Assembly (NCBI RefSeq): GCF_009708005.2
Contig: NZ_CP052757.1
Coordinates: 4,154,001 to 4,218,000, forward strand
Origin: Cellulosimicrobium protaetiae
GTDB lineage: Bacteria; Actinomycetota; Actinomycetes; Actinomycetales; Cellulomonadaceae
Reading direction: 5' to 3'
DNA length: 64,000 nucleotides
The first letter of the stretch is position 1; each line of letters opens with the position of its first letter. The position numbers and the translations under genes were made by a program. The notes under the pieces are model-generated. The model saw only the letters and a program-made list of their open reading frames with translations, searched no databases and had not been told where the DNA came from. Of this stretch, positions 1 through 8,044 are shown one piece after another.

Positions 1-1
1 G

Positions 2-652
2 ACGCTGCCCCTCGTGGAAGGCCTGATCCTCGCGACGTCGCGGCTCTCGGACTCCTCGATCCGGGTCGCCGCGAAGCAGCGGCCGACCGTCGTCATGAAC
101 CGGCACATGACCGACGTCCCGAGCGTCCTGACGGACAACGCCCAGGGCATGCGCAGCGCCGTCGAGCACCTGGCCGGGCTCGGGCACACGAGCCTCGCCT
201 ACGTCGCGGGGCCCGAGGCGTCGTGGGCCGACGGGATGCGCTGGCGCGCGTTCCGCGAGGCGACGCGCGAGACCGACGTCCAGGCGCGGCGGATCGGCCC
301 GTTCGCCCCGACGCTCGCCGGCGGGCTCTCCGCGGCCAAGTCTCTCGTCAAGCACCCCGCCACCGCGGCGGTCGCGTACAACGACCTCATCGCGATCGGC
401 GCGATGCGCGGGCTGCGCCGGCTCGGGGTCGAGGTCCCACGGGACCTGAGCATCGTCGGTTTCGACAACATCTTCGGCTCGGACTTCTGCACCCCACCCC
501 TCACGACCGTCGCCGCACCCCTGCGGCACTTCGGGTCGTTCGCAGTCCAGCGCCTCCTCGCGCAGCTCCGTCCGTCGCCCGCGCCCGCCGCCGGTCCGAC
601 GCTGCTCCCGGCCAAGCTCGTCGAGCGCGGCTCGACCGCCCGCCCGGCCTGA
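2..652 (+). CDS. LacI-family transcriptional regulator, 5' end outside window
   Basis: This is the C-terminal part of a LacI/GalR-type repressor. The open frame runs in from the left edge, so the helix-turn-helix DNA-binding domain is not visible. What remains is the periplasmic-binding-protein-like effector domain: the YNDLIAIGAMRGLRRLG segment, the VPRDLSIVGFDN motif typical of the second subdomain, and the 'TPPLTTV' strand near the C-terminus. It resembles the second LacI protein at 4569-5609, which suggests related regulators for neighbouring sugar genes. It lies 155 bp upstream of the large secreted DUF1080 gene on the same strand, with a palindrome between them, so that gene is its likely target. 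The effector sugar cannot be read from the sequence. Confidence 0.93.
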   Translation, partial: TLPLVEGLILATSRLSDSSIRVAAKQRPTVVMNRHMTDVPSVLTDNAQGMRSAVEHLAGLGHTSLAYVAGPEASWADGMRWRAFREATRETDVQARRIGPFAPTLAGGLSAAKSLVKHPATAAVAYNDLIAIGAMRGLRRLGVEVPRDLSIVGFDNIFGSDFCTPPLTTVAAPLRHFGSFAVQRLLAQLRPSPAPAAGPTLLPAKLVERGSTARPA

Positions 653-697
653 CCGCACCCCGCGGGCGCGGCCTCCGGCGGACCAGGGGCAACAAGT

Positions 698-736
698 GGC
701 AACTCGTTGCCCGGACCGCGCACGCCCCCGGATAGT
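698..736 (+). promoter_or_regulatory. Candidate LacI-type operator and promoter of the DUF1080 gene
   Basis: GGCAACTCGTTGCC at 698-711 is an inverted repeat with a two-base centre, and a direct GGCAAC copy sits just before it at 688-693. TTGCCC at 707-712 followed 18 bases later by GATAGT at 731-736 could be the -35 and -10 boxes, so a bound repressor would cover the -35. It lies between the LacI gene and the start at 807. Confidence 0.45.
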
Positions 737-806
737 GACGGCACAGCGCACCGATGCGCGCCCTGTGCGCAGTCCGACGCACGGTCCTCGACGGAGAGGC
801 AGGCTG

Positions 807-3800
807 ATGGAACACCCCTCGACCGACGCACCACCCGCGCACGTCACGCCCCGGCACCGACGCAGAAGACGGCGTGCCGTCGTCGCCGCGCTCGCCGCCC
901 TGGCCGTACCGTCCGGCGTCCTCACGGCCCAGGCCGCCGTCCCGACCGCGGCACCCGCCGTCGCACCCGCCGCGGCGCAGGCGGACATCCGCCCGCAGGA
1001 GCCCGGCGTGACGCTGCGCGTCTTCGACGTCCAGGTCATCCTCGACGACTACTGCACGCTCAAGCCCGGCCAGACGCCCAACGTCGACAAGATCATGCCG
1101 ACCATCGACTGGACCACGGCGGCCGACTTCGGCCTCACGGACAAGTTCGTCACCGAGGTGACGGGGTACCTGAACGTCCCCGAGGCCGGCACGTACGACT
1201 TCCGGATCACGAACGACGACGGCGCGCGCCTGCTGCTCGACGACGAGCTCGTCGTCGACCACCCGGGCCGCCACGGCGCGACGTCGAAGGAGGGGTCGAT
1301 CCAGCTCGACGCGGGCTACCGCGCGCTGCGCATCGACCACTTCGACGGCGAGTTCGACCAGCGGCTCAAGCTCGAGTGGCGGCCGCCGGGCGCGTCGGGC
1401 TACGTCGTCGTCCCGAACTCCGTGCTGAGCACCGACGCCGACGTCACGCGCGTCACCTCGCCCGGCCGCAAGGAGTGCGAGGGCGTCACCGAGGCCCCGG
1501 GCGACGGTCTGCCGCTCACCGAGGTGCACCCCGACTACACGCTCACCGACCTGCGCCCCGAGGGCTTCCAGCCCCAGGTGACGGGCATGGACTGGCTGCC
1601 CGACGGTCGTCTGGCCATCTCCACGTGGGGCGGTGACCGGCTCACGCAGCGCGGCGAGGTCTACCTGATCGACCACGTCCAGGGAGACACCGGCGCCGAC
1701 GACGTGACCTACACGAAGGTCGCGGAGGGCCTCACGGAGCCGATGGGCCTCAAGTACGTCGACGGCACGATCTACGTGTCCGAGAAGGACGGCCTCACCG
1801 CGCTCGTCGACACCGACGGCGACGAGGTCGCCGACGACTACGACACGATCGCGACCTGGCCGTTCGGCGGCAACTACCACGAGTTCGCGTTCGGCCTGCT
1901 CTACGAGGACGGCTACTTCTACGTCACCACCGGCATCGCCATGGTGCCGGGCGGCAACTCGCTCGACCCGCAGCTCGCGGAGAACCGCGGCTCGGTCATG
2001 AAGATCAGCAAGGAGACCGGCGAGGTCGAGTACGTCGCGGGCGGCCTGCGCACCCCCAACGGGCTCGGCTGGGGCGCCGACGGCGGCATGTACGTCACCG
2101 ACAACCAGGGCGTCCGCATCCCGACGTCGAAGCTGGTGCGCGTCGAGGAGGGCGCGTTCTACAACCACTTCACCAACCCCGACGGCCCCTACGACGACCA
2201 GCCCGTCACCGAGCCGGTCCTGTGGATGCCGCACAGCGAGATCTCGAACTCGCCGAGCAACCCGGTCGTGCTCACCGAGGGCGTGTTCGCCGGGCAGCTC
2301 GCGATCGGTGACGTCACGTACGGCGGCCTCCAGCGCGCCTACCTCGAGGACGTCGCGGGACAGGAGCAGGGCGCCGTCTTCCGTATGACGCAGGGCCTGG
2401 AGTCCGGCGTGAGCCGGACGAGCGTCGGTCCTGACGGCGCGATCTACGTGGGCGGCATCGGCTGGTCCGGCAACTGGGGCCAGGCGGGCAAGCTCTCCTA
2501 CGGGCTCCAGAAGCTCACGTATGACGACAACAACGCGTTCGACATGCTCGCGATGCGCGCCGTCGAGGGCGGGTTCGAGATCGAGTACACGCAGCCGCTC
2601 TCCGAGGAGACGGCGCAGGACCTCGCGTCGAAGTACACCGCCGCGCAGTGGCGCTACGTCGCGACCCCGCAGTACGGCGGTCCGAAGGTCGACGAGGAGG
2701 ACCTCGACGTCACCTCCGCGACCGTGTCGGAGGACCGCAAGACCGTCACGCTCCAGATCGACGGGCTCAAGCCGGGGCGCGTCGTGAACGTCCACTCCCC
2801 GCGCCCGTTCGCGTCCGAGACCGGGCAGGAGCTGTGGAGCACCGAGGCGTGGTACACCCTCACGCGTCTGCCCGACGGCTCCGTCGCACCGCCGGTCTAC
2901 GAGGCCGAGGCCGCGGACATCAGCGGCGGCGCCGGCTGGAACAGCAACCACGCCGGCTACTCGGGCTCCGGGTTCGTCGACCGCAACTGGGAGCCGGGCG
3001 CCCAGACGACGTTCGCCGTCCGCACCGAGGAGGCCGGCCCGCACGATCTCGCGATCCGCTACGCCAACGGCCAGAACAGCGACCCCGCGCCGCTGCCGAG
3101 GAACCTGAGCCTCTACGTCAACGGCGAGAAGCTCAAGCAGGTCTGGTTCGACAGCACCGTGGCGTGGTCCACCTGGGCGACCCAGGTCGAGACCGTGCCG
3201 CTGCGCGAGGGCGCCAACACCATCACGATCCGGCACGACGACGACGACATCGGCCACGTCAACCTCGACAGTCTCACCGTCACCCCGACCGAGCGCGTCA
3301 CCCTGTTCGACGGCGACGACCTCGACCAGTGGGCAGCCGTCAACGGCGGCGGTCCCGCCACGTGGCCGATCGCCGACGGGTCCGTGGAGTCGTTCGGCGG
3401 CGACATCCGCACCCGGGAGAAGTTCGACGACTTCCGGATGCACGTCGAGTGGTACCAGCCGGAGCACGACCCCTCCCAGACCGGTCAGGCCCGCGGCAAC
3501 AGCGGCGTCTACATCCAGGAGCGCTACGAGGTGCAGGTGCTCGAGTCCTTCGGCATCGACCCGCCCAAGAACAACGACGCCGGGGCGATCTACCTGCAGA
3601 AGGCCCCGGACGTGAACGCGGCGACCCCGATGGGCACGTGGCAGACGTACGACCTCGAGTTCCGGGCGGCGCGCTTCGGCCCCGACGGCAAGAAGACCGA
3701 GGACGCCCGCATCACCCTCGTGTGGAACGGGCAGGTCGTGCACGACGACGTCGCGGTCACCGGCAAGACCGGCAACGGCAAGAACGAGGGCCCGACGTCG

Positions 3801-4196
3801 GGGTACATCAAGCTCCAGGACCACGGCGACCCCGGGCTCAACCCGCGGTTCCGCAACATCTGGATCGAGCGCCTCCCCAGCGTGGAGGAGCCCGGCCAGG
3901 AGGAGGTCGCGGTCACCGCGACCGCCGAGGTCCGGTGCCTCGCGGGCACGCCGTACGTCGCCGTGCGCGCGGTCAACGACGACACCGTCCCCCTGGACGT
4001 CGTCCTCGACACGCCGTTCGGGTCCAAGACGTTCACCGACGTCGCCCCCGGCAAGAACGCCTACCAGTCGTTCGCCGTCCGGGGCGTCGAGGACCCGACG
4101 GCCGGATCCGTGACCGTCACCGCCCGTCCGTCCGACACCTCTGACGAGCGGCAGACCGTCGCGACACCGGAGCACGGCCAGCCGTCCTGCGGCTGA
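807..4196 (+). CDS. Secreted multidomain PA14 / beta-propeller / CBM / DUF1080 (3-keto-glycoside hydrolase-like) protein
   Basis: A 1129-residue exported protein. An Arg-rich n-region (R16-R23) followed by a hydrophobic stretch ending near AQA (about residue 43) is a signal peptide. Visible domains in order: PA14-like fold (about 65-190, with DFRITNDDGARLLLDD); sorbosone-dehydrogenase-like beta-propeller (about 250-600); a CBM6/35-type carbohydrate-binding module (about 695-828, starting YEAEAADISGG); DUF1080 (about 830-1025, VTLFDGDDLDQW then GNSGVYIQERYEVQVLES); and a short C-terminal domain with two Cys. DUF1080 proteins in other bacteria hydrolyse or eliminate 3-keto-glycosides, so oxidative glycoside cleavage outside the cell is a reasonable inference. 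The ATG at 807 has a purine-rich GGAGAGG site upstream; an in-frame upstream extension lacks one. LacI neighbours on both sides suggest sugar-controlled expression. Confidence 0.9.
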   Translation: MEHPSTDAPPAHVTPRHRRRRRRAVVAALAALAVPSGVLTAQAAVPTAAPAVAPAAAQADIRPQEPGVTLRVFDVQVILDDYCTLKPGQTPNVDKIMPTIDWTTAADFGLTDKFVTEVTGYLNVPEAGTYDFRITNDDGARLLLDDELVVDHPGRHGATSKEGSIQLDAGYRALRIDHFDGEFDQRLKLEWRPPGASGYVVVPNSVLSTDADVTRVTSPGRKECEGVTEAPGDGLPLTEVHPDYTLTDLRPEGFQPQVTGMDWLPDGRLAISTWGGDRLTQRGEVYLIDHVQGDTGADDVTYTKVAEGLTEPMGLKYVDGTIYVSEKDGLTALVDTDGDEVADDYDTIATWPFGGNYHEFAFGLLYEDGYFYVTTGIAMVPGGNSLDPQLAENRGSVMKISKETGEVEYVAGGLRTPNGLGWGADGGMYVTDNQGVRIPTSKLVRVEEGAFYNHFTNPDGPYDDQPVTEPVLWMPHSEISNSPSNPVVLTEGVFAGQLAIGDVTYGGLQRAYLEDVAGQEQGAVFRMTQGLESGVSRTSVGPDGAIYVGGIGWSGNWGQAGKLSYGLQKLTYDDNNAFDMLAMRAVEGGFEIEYTQPLSEETAQDLASKYTAAQWRYVATPQYGGPKVDEEDLDVTSATVSEDRKTVTLQIDGLKPGRVVNVHSPRPFASETGQELWSTEAWYTLTRLPDGSVAPPVYEAEAADISGGAGWNSNHAGYSGSGFVDRNWEPGAQTTFAVRTEEAGPHDLAIRYANGQNSDPAPLPRNLSLYVNGEKLKQVWFDSTVAWSTWATQVETVPLREGANTITIRHDDDDIGHVNLDSLTVTPTERVTLFDGDDLDQWAAVNGGGPATWPIADGSVESFGGDIRTREKFDDFRMHVEWYQPEHDPSQTGQARGNSGVYIQERYEVQVLESFGIDPPKNNDAGAIYLQKAPDVNAATPMGTWQTYDLEFRAARFGPDGKKTEDARITLVWNGQVVHDDVAVTGKTGNGKNEGPTSGYIKLQDHGDPGLNPRFRNIWIERLPSVEEPGQEEVAVTATAEVRCLAGTPYVAVRAVNDDTVPLDVVLDTPFGSKTFTDVAPGKNAYQSFAVRGVEDPTAGSVTVTARPSDTSDERQTVATPEHGQPSCG

Positions 4197-4269
4197 CCGT
4201 GCCGGTCCCGGACCCGGGGTCGTCCCACGCGCCACCCGGCGCGCGAGGCGGCCCCGGGTCCGTCGTCCG

Positions 4270-4578
4270 CCGAGGTAGAACCCTGGTACCGCGAGATAGA
4301 ACCGTGGTCACGCGAGGTAGAACCGTGGTCGTGCCCGACGGCGCATGGTTGCGTTGGGTGGTCGAGGTGAGTGGTGGTGCCGCGTCTACCATCCGCCGCT
4401 CGTTCCTCGCGGCTCCCGCCAAGCCCGCCACGACGCGGCACCACCACTCACCCCGACCGGCGTCGTCTCGCCCTGGTCGGTCCTCAGCCGGGCGGCCGCA
4501 AGCCCGCCACTCGCATGACCAGGGGCCTACCTCGGCAGACCACGGTTCTACCTCGGCAGACCAGGGGTCTACCTCGGG
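4270..4578. repeat. Family A composite inverted-repeat element, copy 1
   Basis: Three direct units of about 21 bp (4270-4330, consensus CGCGAGGTAGAACCGTGGT) face three inverted units (about 4527-4578). Between them lies a core of about 148 bp (4331-4478) that recurs at 58591-58738. Inside the core a perfect 21-bp stem (4366-4386 with 4432-4452) encloses a 45-base loop. The element fills the 372-bp gap between two converging genes, and its outermost inverted unit supplies the TAG stop of the LacI gene at 4569. No transposase is encoded, so it is non-autonomous if mobile. No gene is supported in this gap. Confidence 0.85.
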
Positions 4579-5609
4579 GGGACCGAGAGCTCGCTGGTGG
4601 GGGCGAGGGTCGTGGAGTCGCGGACCACGAGCTCGACCGGGAGGACGTCGTCCGGTGACGCCGTGGGAGCGGCCGCGGGGTCGCCGTCGGACCCGCTCGG
4701 TCGGCGTGTGCCGAGCACCGCGACCAGGCGGTCGACGGCGCGGGCGCCGAGGCGCGCGAGGTCGGTGCGGACCGTGGTGAGCGGGGGCGTCGCGAGGGTC
4801 GCGACGAACGTGTCGTCGAACCCGACCACGCTGAGGTCGCGCGGGACGTCGACCCCGCGCTCGCGCAGGCGCGCGACGAGGCCGAGGGCGACGAGGTCGT
4901 TGTAGGCGAGGACCGCCGTCGCGCCCGACGCGACGACGAGGTCGGCGGCGGCGCGGCCGCCCTCGACCCGAGGGCGGAACGACCCGACGGTCACGGTCTC
5001 GACGTCCGGGTAGCGCTCGCGGGCGGCGTCGAGGCCCGCGCGGCGCCGCGCGTCCGACCACGACCGGTCGGGCCCGCCGACGTACGCGACGCGGCGGTGG
5101 CCCAGCGCGCGCAGGTGCTCGACGGCGAGGACGACGCCGTGCGCGTCGTCGGAGGAGACGGACGGGACGCCGTCATGACGGAGGTTGACGAGCACGACGG
5201 GGGCGTCGCGCGCGGCCTCCAGGTCCGCCTCGGCCGCGCGCGGGGAGCACAGCACGAGCCCGTCCGTCTGGGACCGCAGCCCGGTCACGAGCTCGGTCTC
5301 GAGCGCGGGGTCCTCCCCCGCGTCGACGACGAAGACGGCGTGGCCGGTCTGGCGTGCCCGCGCCTGCACGCCCTTGGTCACGGACGCGAAGTAGGGGTTC
5401 TCCAGGTCGGGCACCACGAGCCCGAGGGCTCCGGTCCGTCCGGCGCGCAGCCCGCTCGCGGCGCGGTTGGGCCGGTACCCGAGACGGTTCGCGACGGCGA
5501 CGACGCGGTCGCGCGTCTCGGGGGCGACCCGCTCGGGCTCGGCGAGGGCGCGCGAGACCGTGGAGATCGACACCCCGCTCTCGCGGGCGACGTCACGGAC
5601 GGTGACCAC
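4569..5609 (-). CDS. LacI-family transcriptional regulator
   Basis: A 346-residue LacI/GalR repressor. The N-terminal helix-turn-helix (about residues 3-25, VRDVARESGVSISTVSRAL) is followed by the hinge helix and an effector-binding domain (DLENPYFASVTKGV, VGFDDTFVATLATPPLTTV). GTG at 5609 is chosen as the start because AGGAGG lies five bases upstream and the HTH begins directly after it; a longer upstream reading would add about 56 unrelated residues. The gene is divergent from uxaC, and two matching palindromes lie in the shared promoter region, so it very likely represses uxaC and itself, with a uronate or derived sugar as inducer (inference). Its last codons AGG-TAG come from the family A repeat. 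Confidence 0.94.
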   Translation of the reverse strand: MVTVRDVARESGVSISTVSRALAEPERVAPETRDRVVAVANRLGYRPNRAASGLRAGRTGALGLVVPDLENPYFASVTKGVQARARQTGHAVFVVDAGEDPALETELVTGLRSQTDGLVLCSPRAAEADLEAARDAPVVLVNLRHDGVPSVSSDDAHGVVLAVEHLRALGHRRVAYVGGPDRSWSDARRRAGLDAARERYPDVETVTVGSFRPRVEGGRAAADLVVASGATAVLAYNDLVALGLVARLRERGVDVPRDLSVVGFDDTFVATLATPPLTTVRTDLARLGARAVDRLVAVLGTRRPSGSDGDPAAAPTASPDDVLPVELVVRDSTTLAPTSELSVPPR

Positions 5610-5653
5610 GGCTGCCTCCTCGGCGCTCGGGGCCCCGCGGGGAGAACCGGGGC

Positions 5654-5724
5654 TGCGAACGATTGTAGCGCTCGGCGACGGAACACCATCGGAGTACCGA
5701 TGACGTAGGATGCAAACGTTCGCA
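5654..5724. promoter_or_regulatory. Two LacI-type operators between lacI-like gene and uxaC
   Basis: TGCGAACGATTGTA at 5654-5667 and TGCAAACGTTCGCA at 5711-5724 are near-palindromes of the same motif (ideal form TGCGAACGTTTGCA with a central CG, the usual LacI-family layout). They lie 57 bp apart in the divergent promoter region, one near each gene, a spacing that could support cooperative binding or looping. Confidence 0.7.
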
Positions 5725-5745
5725 ACGACGCCTCTGGAGGAACCC

Positions 5746-7248
5746 GTGACGAGCACGGCCCACCTGGACCCGACCACCGCGACGGCGCCGTGGTCCCTGC
5801 ACCCCGACCGCGCGCTCCCCGCCGACCCCGTGCTCCGACCGCTCGCCCGCGAGGTCTACGCCGCGACGCGCGACCTGCCGATCGTCTCGATGCACGGCCA
5901 CGTCGACGTCGCGCTGTTCGCCGACGACACCCCGTTCGGTGACCCCGCCGCGCTGTTCGTCACGCCCGACCACTACCTCGTGCGCATGCTCGTCGCCCAG
6001 AGCACGTCTCCGCACGGGTCGCCGGGCGTGCGCGGCGTGCAGGACCTCGGGGTCGAGCCGCTGCCCGGTGCCCCCTCCGGCACCGCCCCCGCCGAGACGA
6101 ACCCGCGCGAGATCTGGCGCCGGTTCTGCGCGGGCTGGCACCTGTTCCGCGGCACCCCGACGCGCTACTGGACCGAGCACGCGCTCGTCGAGGTCTTCGG
6201 CGCCCCGGTGAGGCCGTCGGCCGAGACCGCGGACGCGCTGTACGACCACCTGGTCGACCGCCTCGCGCGCCCCGAGTACCGCCCGCGCGCGCTGTTCGAG
6301 CGGTTCGGCCTCGAGCTCCTCGCGACGACCGACCCCGCGCAGTCCCCGCTGGCCGACCATGCGCGCCTCGCGGCGGACGGCTGGGGCGAGCGCGTCGTGC
6401 CGACGTTCCGCCCCGACCCGCTGCTGCACGTCGACCGCGCCGACTGGGCCGCGCAGGTGGCCGAGCTCGGCGCGGCCGCGGGGACGGACGTCGTCGACTA
6501 CCGGTCCTACCTCGACGCGCTCCGCGCCCGCCGTGCCGAGTTCGTCGCGGCAGGAGCCCGCGCGACCGACCACGGCCACCTGACGGCCGACACCACCCCG
6601 CTCGACGACGCCGACGCCGCCCGCATCCTCGACCGCGCGCTGCGCGGCGAGGTCACGGCGGCCGAGGCGCGGGCGTTCTCCGCGCACATGCTCTTCCAGA
6701 TGGCCGCGATGTCGGCCGAGGACGGGCTCGTCCTGCAGCTCCACCCCGGCGTCCTGCGCGACCACTGCGCCGGCATCGCGCAGGCCTACGGGCCCGACAA
6801 GGGCTACGACATCCCCGAGCGCACCGAGTACGTGCGCGCGCTGCGCCCCGTCCTCGAGGCGTTCGGCCACCACCCGGGCTTCCGCATGATCGCGTTCACC
6901 GTCGACGAGGACACGTTCTCGCGCGAGCTCGCGCCGCTCGCCGGCGTCTACCCGGCGCTGCGGCTCGGCGCCCCGTGGTGGTTCCTCGACACCCCCGACG
7001 GCATGCGCCGCTTCCGCGAGGCCGCGACCGACTCCGCGGGCTTCTACAACACGAGCGGGTTCGTCGACGACACGCGCGCGTTCTGCTCCATCCCGGCGCG
7101 CCACGACCTCGCGCGCCGCATCGACGCGGGCCACCTCGCCCGTCTCGTCGCCGAGCACTGCCTCGACCTCGACGAGGCGGTCGAGACCGCCGTCGACCTC
7201 GCCTACCACCTGCCGAAGGCGTCCTACCCCACCCCCGCCCCCCGCTGA
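5746..7248 (+). CDS. uxaC: Glucuronate (uronate) isomerase
   Basis: A 500-residue uronate isomerase of the amidohydrolase superfamily, which converts glucuronate to fructuronate (and galacturonate to tagaturonate) as the first cytoplasmic step of uronate breakdown. Visible marks: the metal-binding H-x-H near the N-terminus (SMHGHVD, H50 and H52), TPDHYLVRMLVAQ, an internal LLATTDPA segment, and the C-terminal PWWFLDTPDGMRRF and DDTRAFCSIPARHD segments of the family. Length is close to the usual 470. GTG at 5746 follows GGAGG by five bases. It is divergent from a LacI gene with shared operators. No other uronate-pathway genes are nearby. Its TGA stop lies inside the arm of a downstream hairpin. 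Confidence 0.92.
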   Translation: MTSTAHLDPTTATAPWSLHPDRALPADPVLRPLAREVYAATRDLPIVSMHGHVDVALFADDTPFGDPAALFVTPDHYLVRMLVAQSTSPHGSPGVRGVQDLGVEPLPGAPSGTAPAETNPREIWRRFCAGWHLFRGTPTRYWTEHALVEVFGAPVRPSAETADALYDHLVDRLARPEYRPRALFERFGLELLATTDPAQSPLADHARLAADGWGERVVPTFRPDPLLHVDRADWAAQVAELGAAAGTDVVDYRSYLDALRARRAEFVAAGARATDHGHLTADTTPLDDADAARILDRALRGEVTAAEARAFSAHMLFQMAAMSAEDGLVLQLHPGVLRDHCAGIAQAYGPDKGYDIPERTEYVRALRPVLEAFGHHPGFRMIAFTVDEDTFSRELAPLAGVYPALRLGAPWWFLDTPDGMRRFREAATDSAGFYNTSGFVDDTRAFCSIPARHDLARRIDAGHLARLVAEHCLDLDEAVETAVDLAYHLPKASYPTPAPR

Positions 7249-7301
7249 GTGCGGAAATTTGCTGTTCGAGAGCCGTCTGGACTGCAGATACCCCGCACTC
7301 A
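7246..7301. terminator. Family C hairpin at the uxaC 3' end (terminator candidate)
   Basis: TGAGTGCGG at 7246-7254 pairs with CCGCACTCA at 7293-7301, with weaker pairing inside (TTTGCTG against CTGCAGA). The first TGA is the uxaC stop codon. The same CCCCGCTGAGTGC beginning recurs at 56430-56440. There is no clear T-run. Confidence 0.5.
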
Positions 7302-7435
7302 CGCTTGAGACGGTCCCCGGAGAGACCCGTGACCACCCCGGATCGCGGTGAGGCCCGCCGCGCGGGCGCGTCGCCGACCCCTCCACGCCCGCCCCAGTTG
7401 GCCTGACCGGCACCAGAAAACTCGTCGGCGCGACG

Positions 7436-7462
7436 TGTCGATCTCGCAGCCCGGGCTTCGTC
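7436..7462 (+). promoter_or_regulatory. Candidate ECF42-type promoter
   Basis: TGTCGA (7436-7441), a 17-base spacer, then CGTC (7459-7462). As I recall it, the ECF42 sigma group recognises a TGTCGA-type -35 with a CG-containing -10 upstream of its own DGPF operon. The site lies 46 bases before the first ORF of just such an operon, which is consistent with autoregulation. Confidence 0.5.
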
Positions 7463-7507
7463 GTCCTGGTGAGCGGCCGCACGGGCCGCACCGACGGAGG
7501 AGGCACG

Positions 7508-7678
7508 ATGCGATTTCTGGAGACGATCCTCGCGGCGAACCGGGAGCAGCCGCCGGAGCTCGCGCGCTACCGTGACGGACGGCGCAGCGTCGGCGACGGG
7601 ATCGACGTCGCCGACGTGGTGCTCTACGGGACGACGGTGCTCCGCCGGCCCGCGACGACGAGGGCGGAGGACCTCTGA
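7508..7678 (+). CDS. Small hypothetical protein (56 aa) of the sigma/DGPF operon
   Basis: I do not recognise this protein. It starts at ATG 7508 behind a strong GGAGGAGG site and encodes 56 residues with no signal peptide or membrane span: a basic/hydrophobic start (MRFLETILAANREQPPELARYRDGRR), then DVADVVLYGTTVLRRP. Its TGA overlaps the ATG of the DGPF gene (A of ATG is the last base of TGA), so the two are probably translationally coupled. The tight coupling and good ribosome site argue that it is real rather than a chance ORF. Confidence 0.6.
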   Translation: MRFLETILAANREQPPELARYRDGRRSVGDGIDVADVVLYGTTVLRRPATTRAEDL

Positions 7679-8034
7679 TGCGCTACCTGATGCTCGTGCT
7701 CGGCACGCCGCACGACCCTGACCTGCGCCCCGAGGAGTTCGAGGCGGCGCCCCCGATCGAGGAGTGGGTCGGGCGCCACTACGGCAGCGGCGCCGCCGTG
7801 GTCGGCGACCGGCTACGACCGGCGGAGGACGCCGTCGGCGTCCGGGTGCGCGGCGGCAAGGTCCTCGTCACCGACGGGCCGTTCTCCGAGACCAAGGAGA
7901 CGATCGCCGGGTTCGACGTCCTCGAGGCGCCCGACCTGGACACCGCGATCGCCATCGCGTCCGAGCACCCCATGGCGTACGGCGGGGCGATCGAGCTGCA
8001 CCCGGCCTGGCCGCTCGACCTCGACGGGTCGTGA
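7678..8034 (+). CDS. YCII-related DGPF-domain protein
   Basis: A 118-residue protein of the YCII/DGPF family. The name-giving D-G-P-F motif is at residues 66-69 (VTDGPFSETKE), followed by the IAGFDVLEAPDLDTAIAIA region and the C-terminal AYGGAIELHP strand. Its catalytic role is unknown; related YciI proteins are ferredoxin-like fold enzymes or binding proteins. These proteins are characteristically encoded beside ECF42 sigma factors, as here, ten bases before the sigma gene and on the same strand. It is likely a target and partner of that sigma factor rather than an anti-sigma factor of the usual membrane type. Confidence 0.9.
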   Translation: MRYLMLVLGTPHDPDLRPEEFEAAPPIEEWVGRHYGSGAAVVGDRLRPAEDAVGVRVRGGKVLVTDGPFSETKETIAGFDVLEAPDLDTAIAIASEHPMAYGGAIELHPAWPLDLDGS

Positions 8035-8044
8035 CTCGTCGGTC

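Noticed and set aside
501-4235. A 1244-codon open frame on the minus strand opposite the DUF1080 gene
   Set aside because: It is antisense to a gene with clear domains and signal peptide. Its translation is low-complexity Arg/Val/Asp-rich, as expected from the reverse frame of GC-rich coding DNA.
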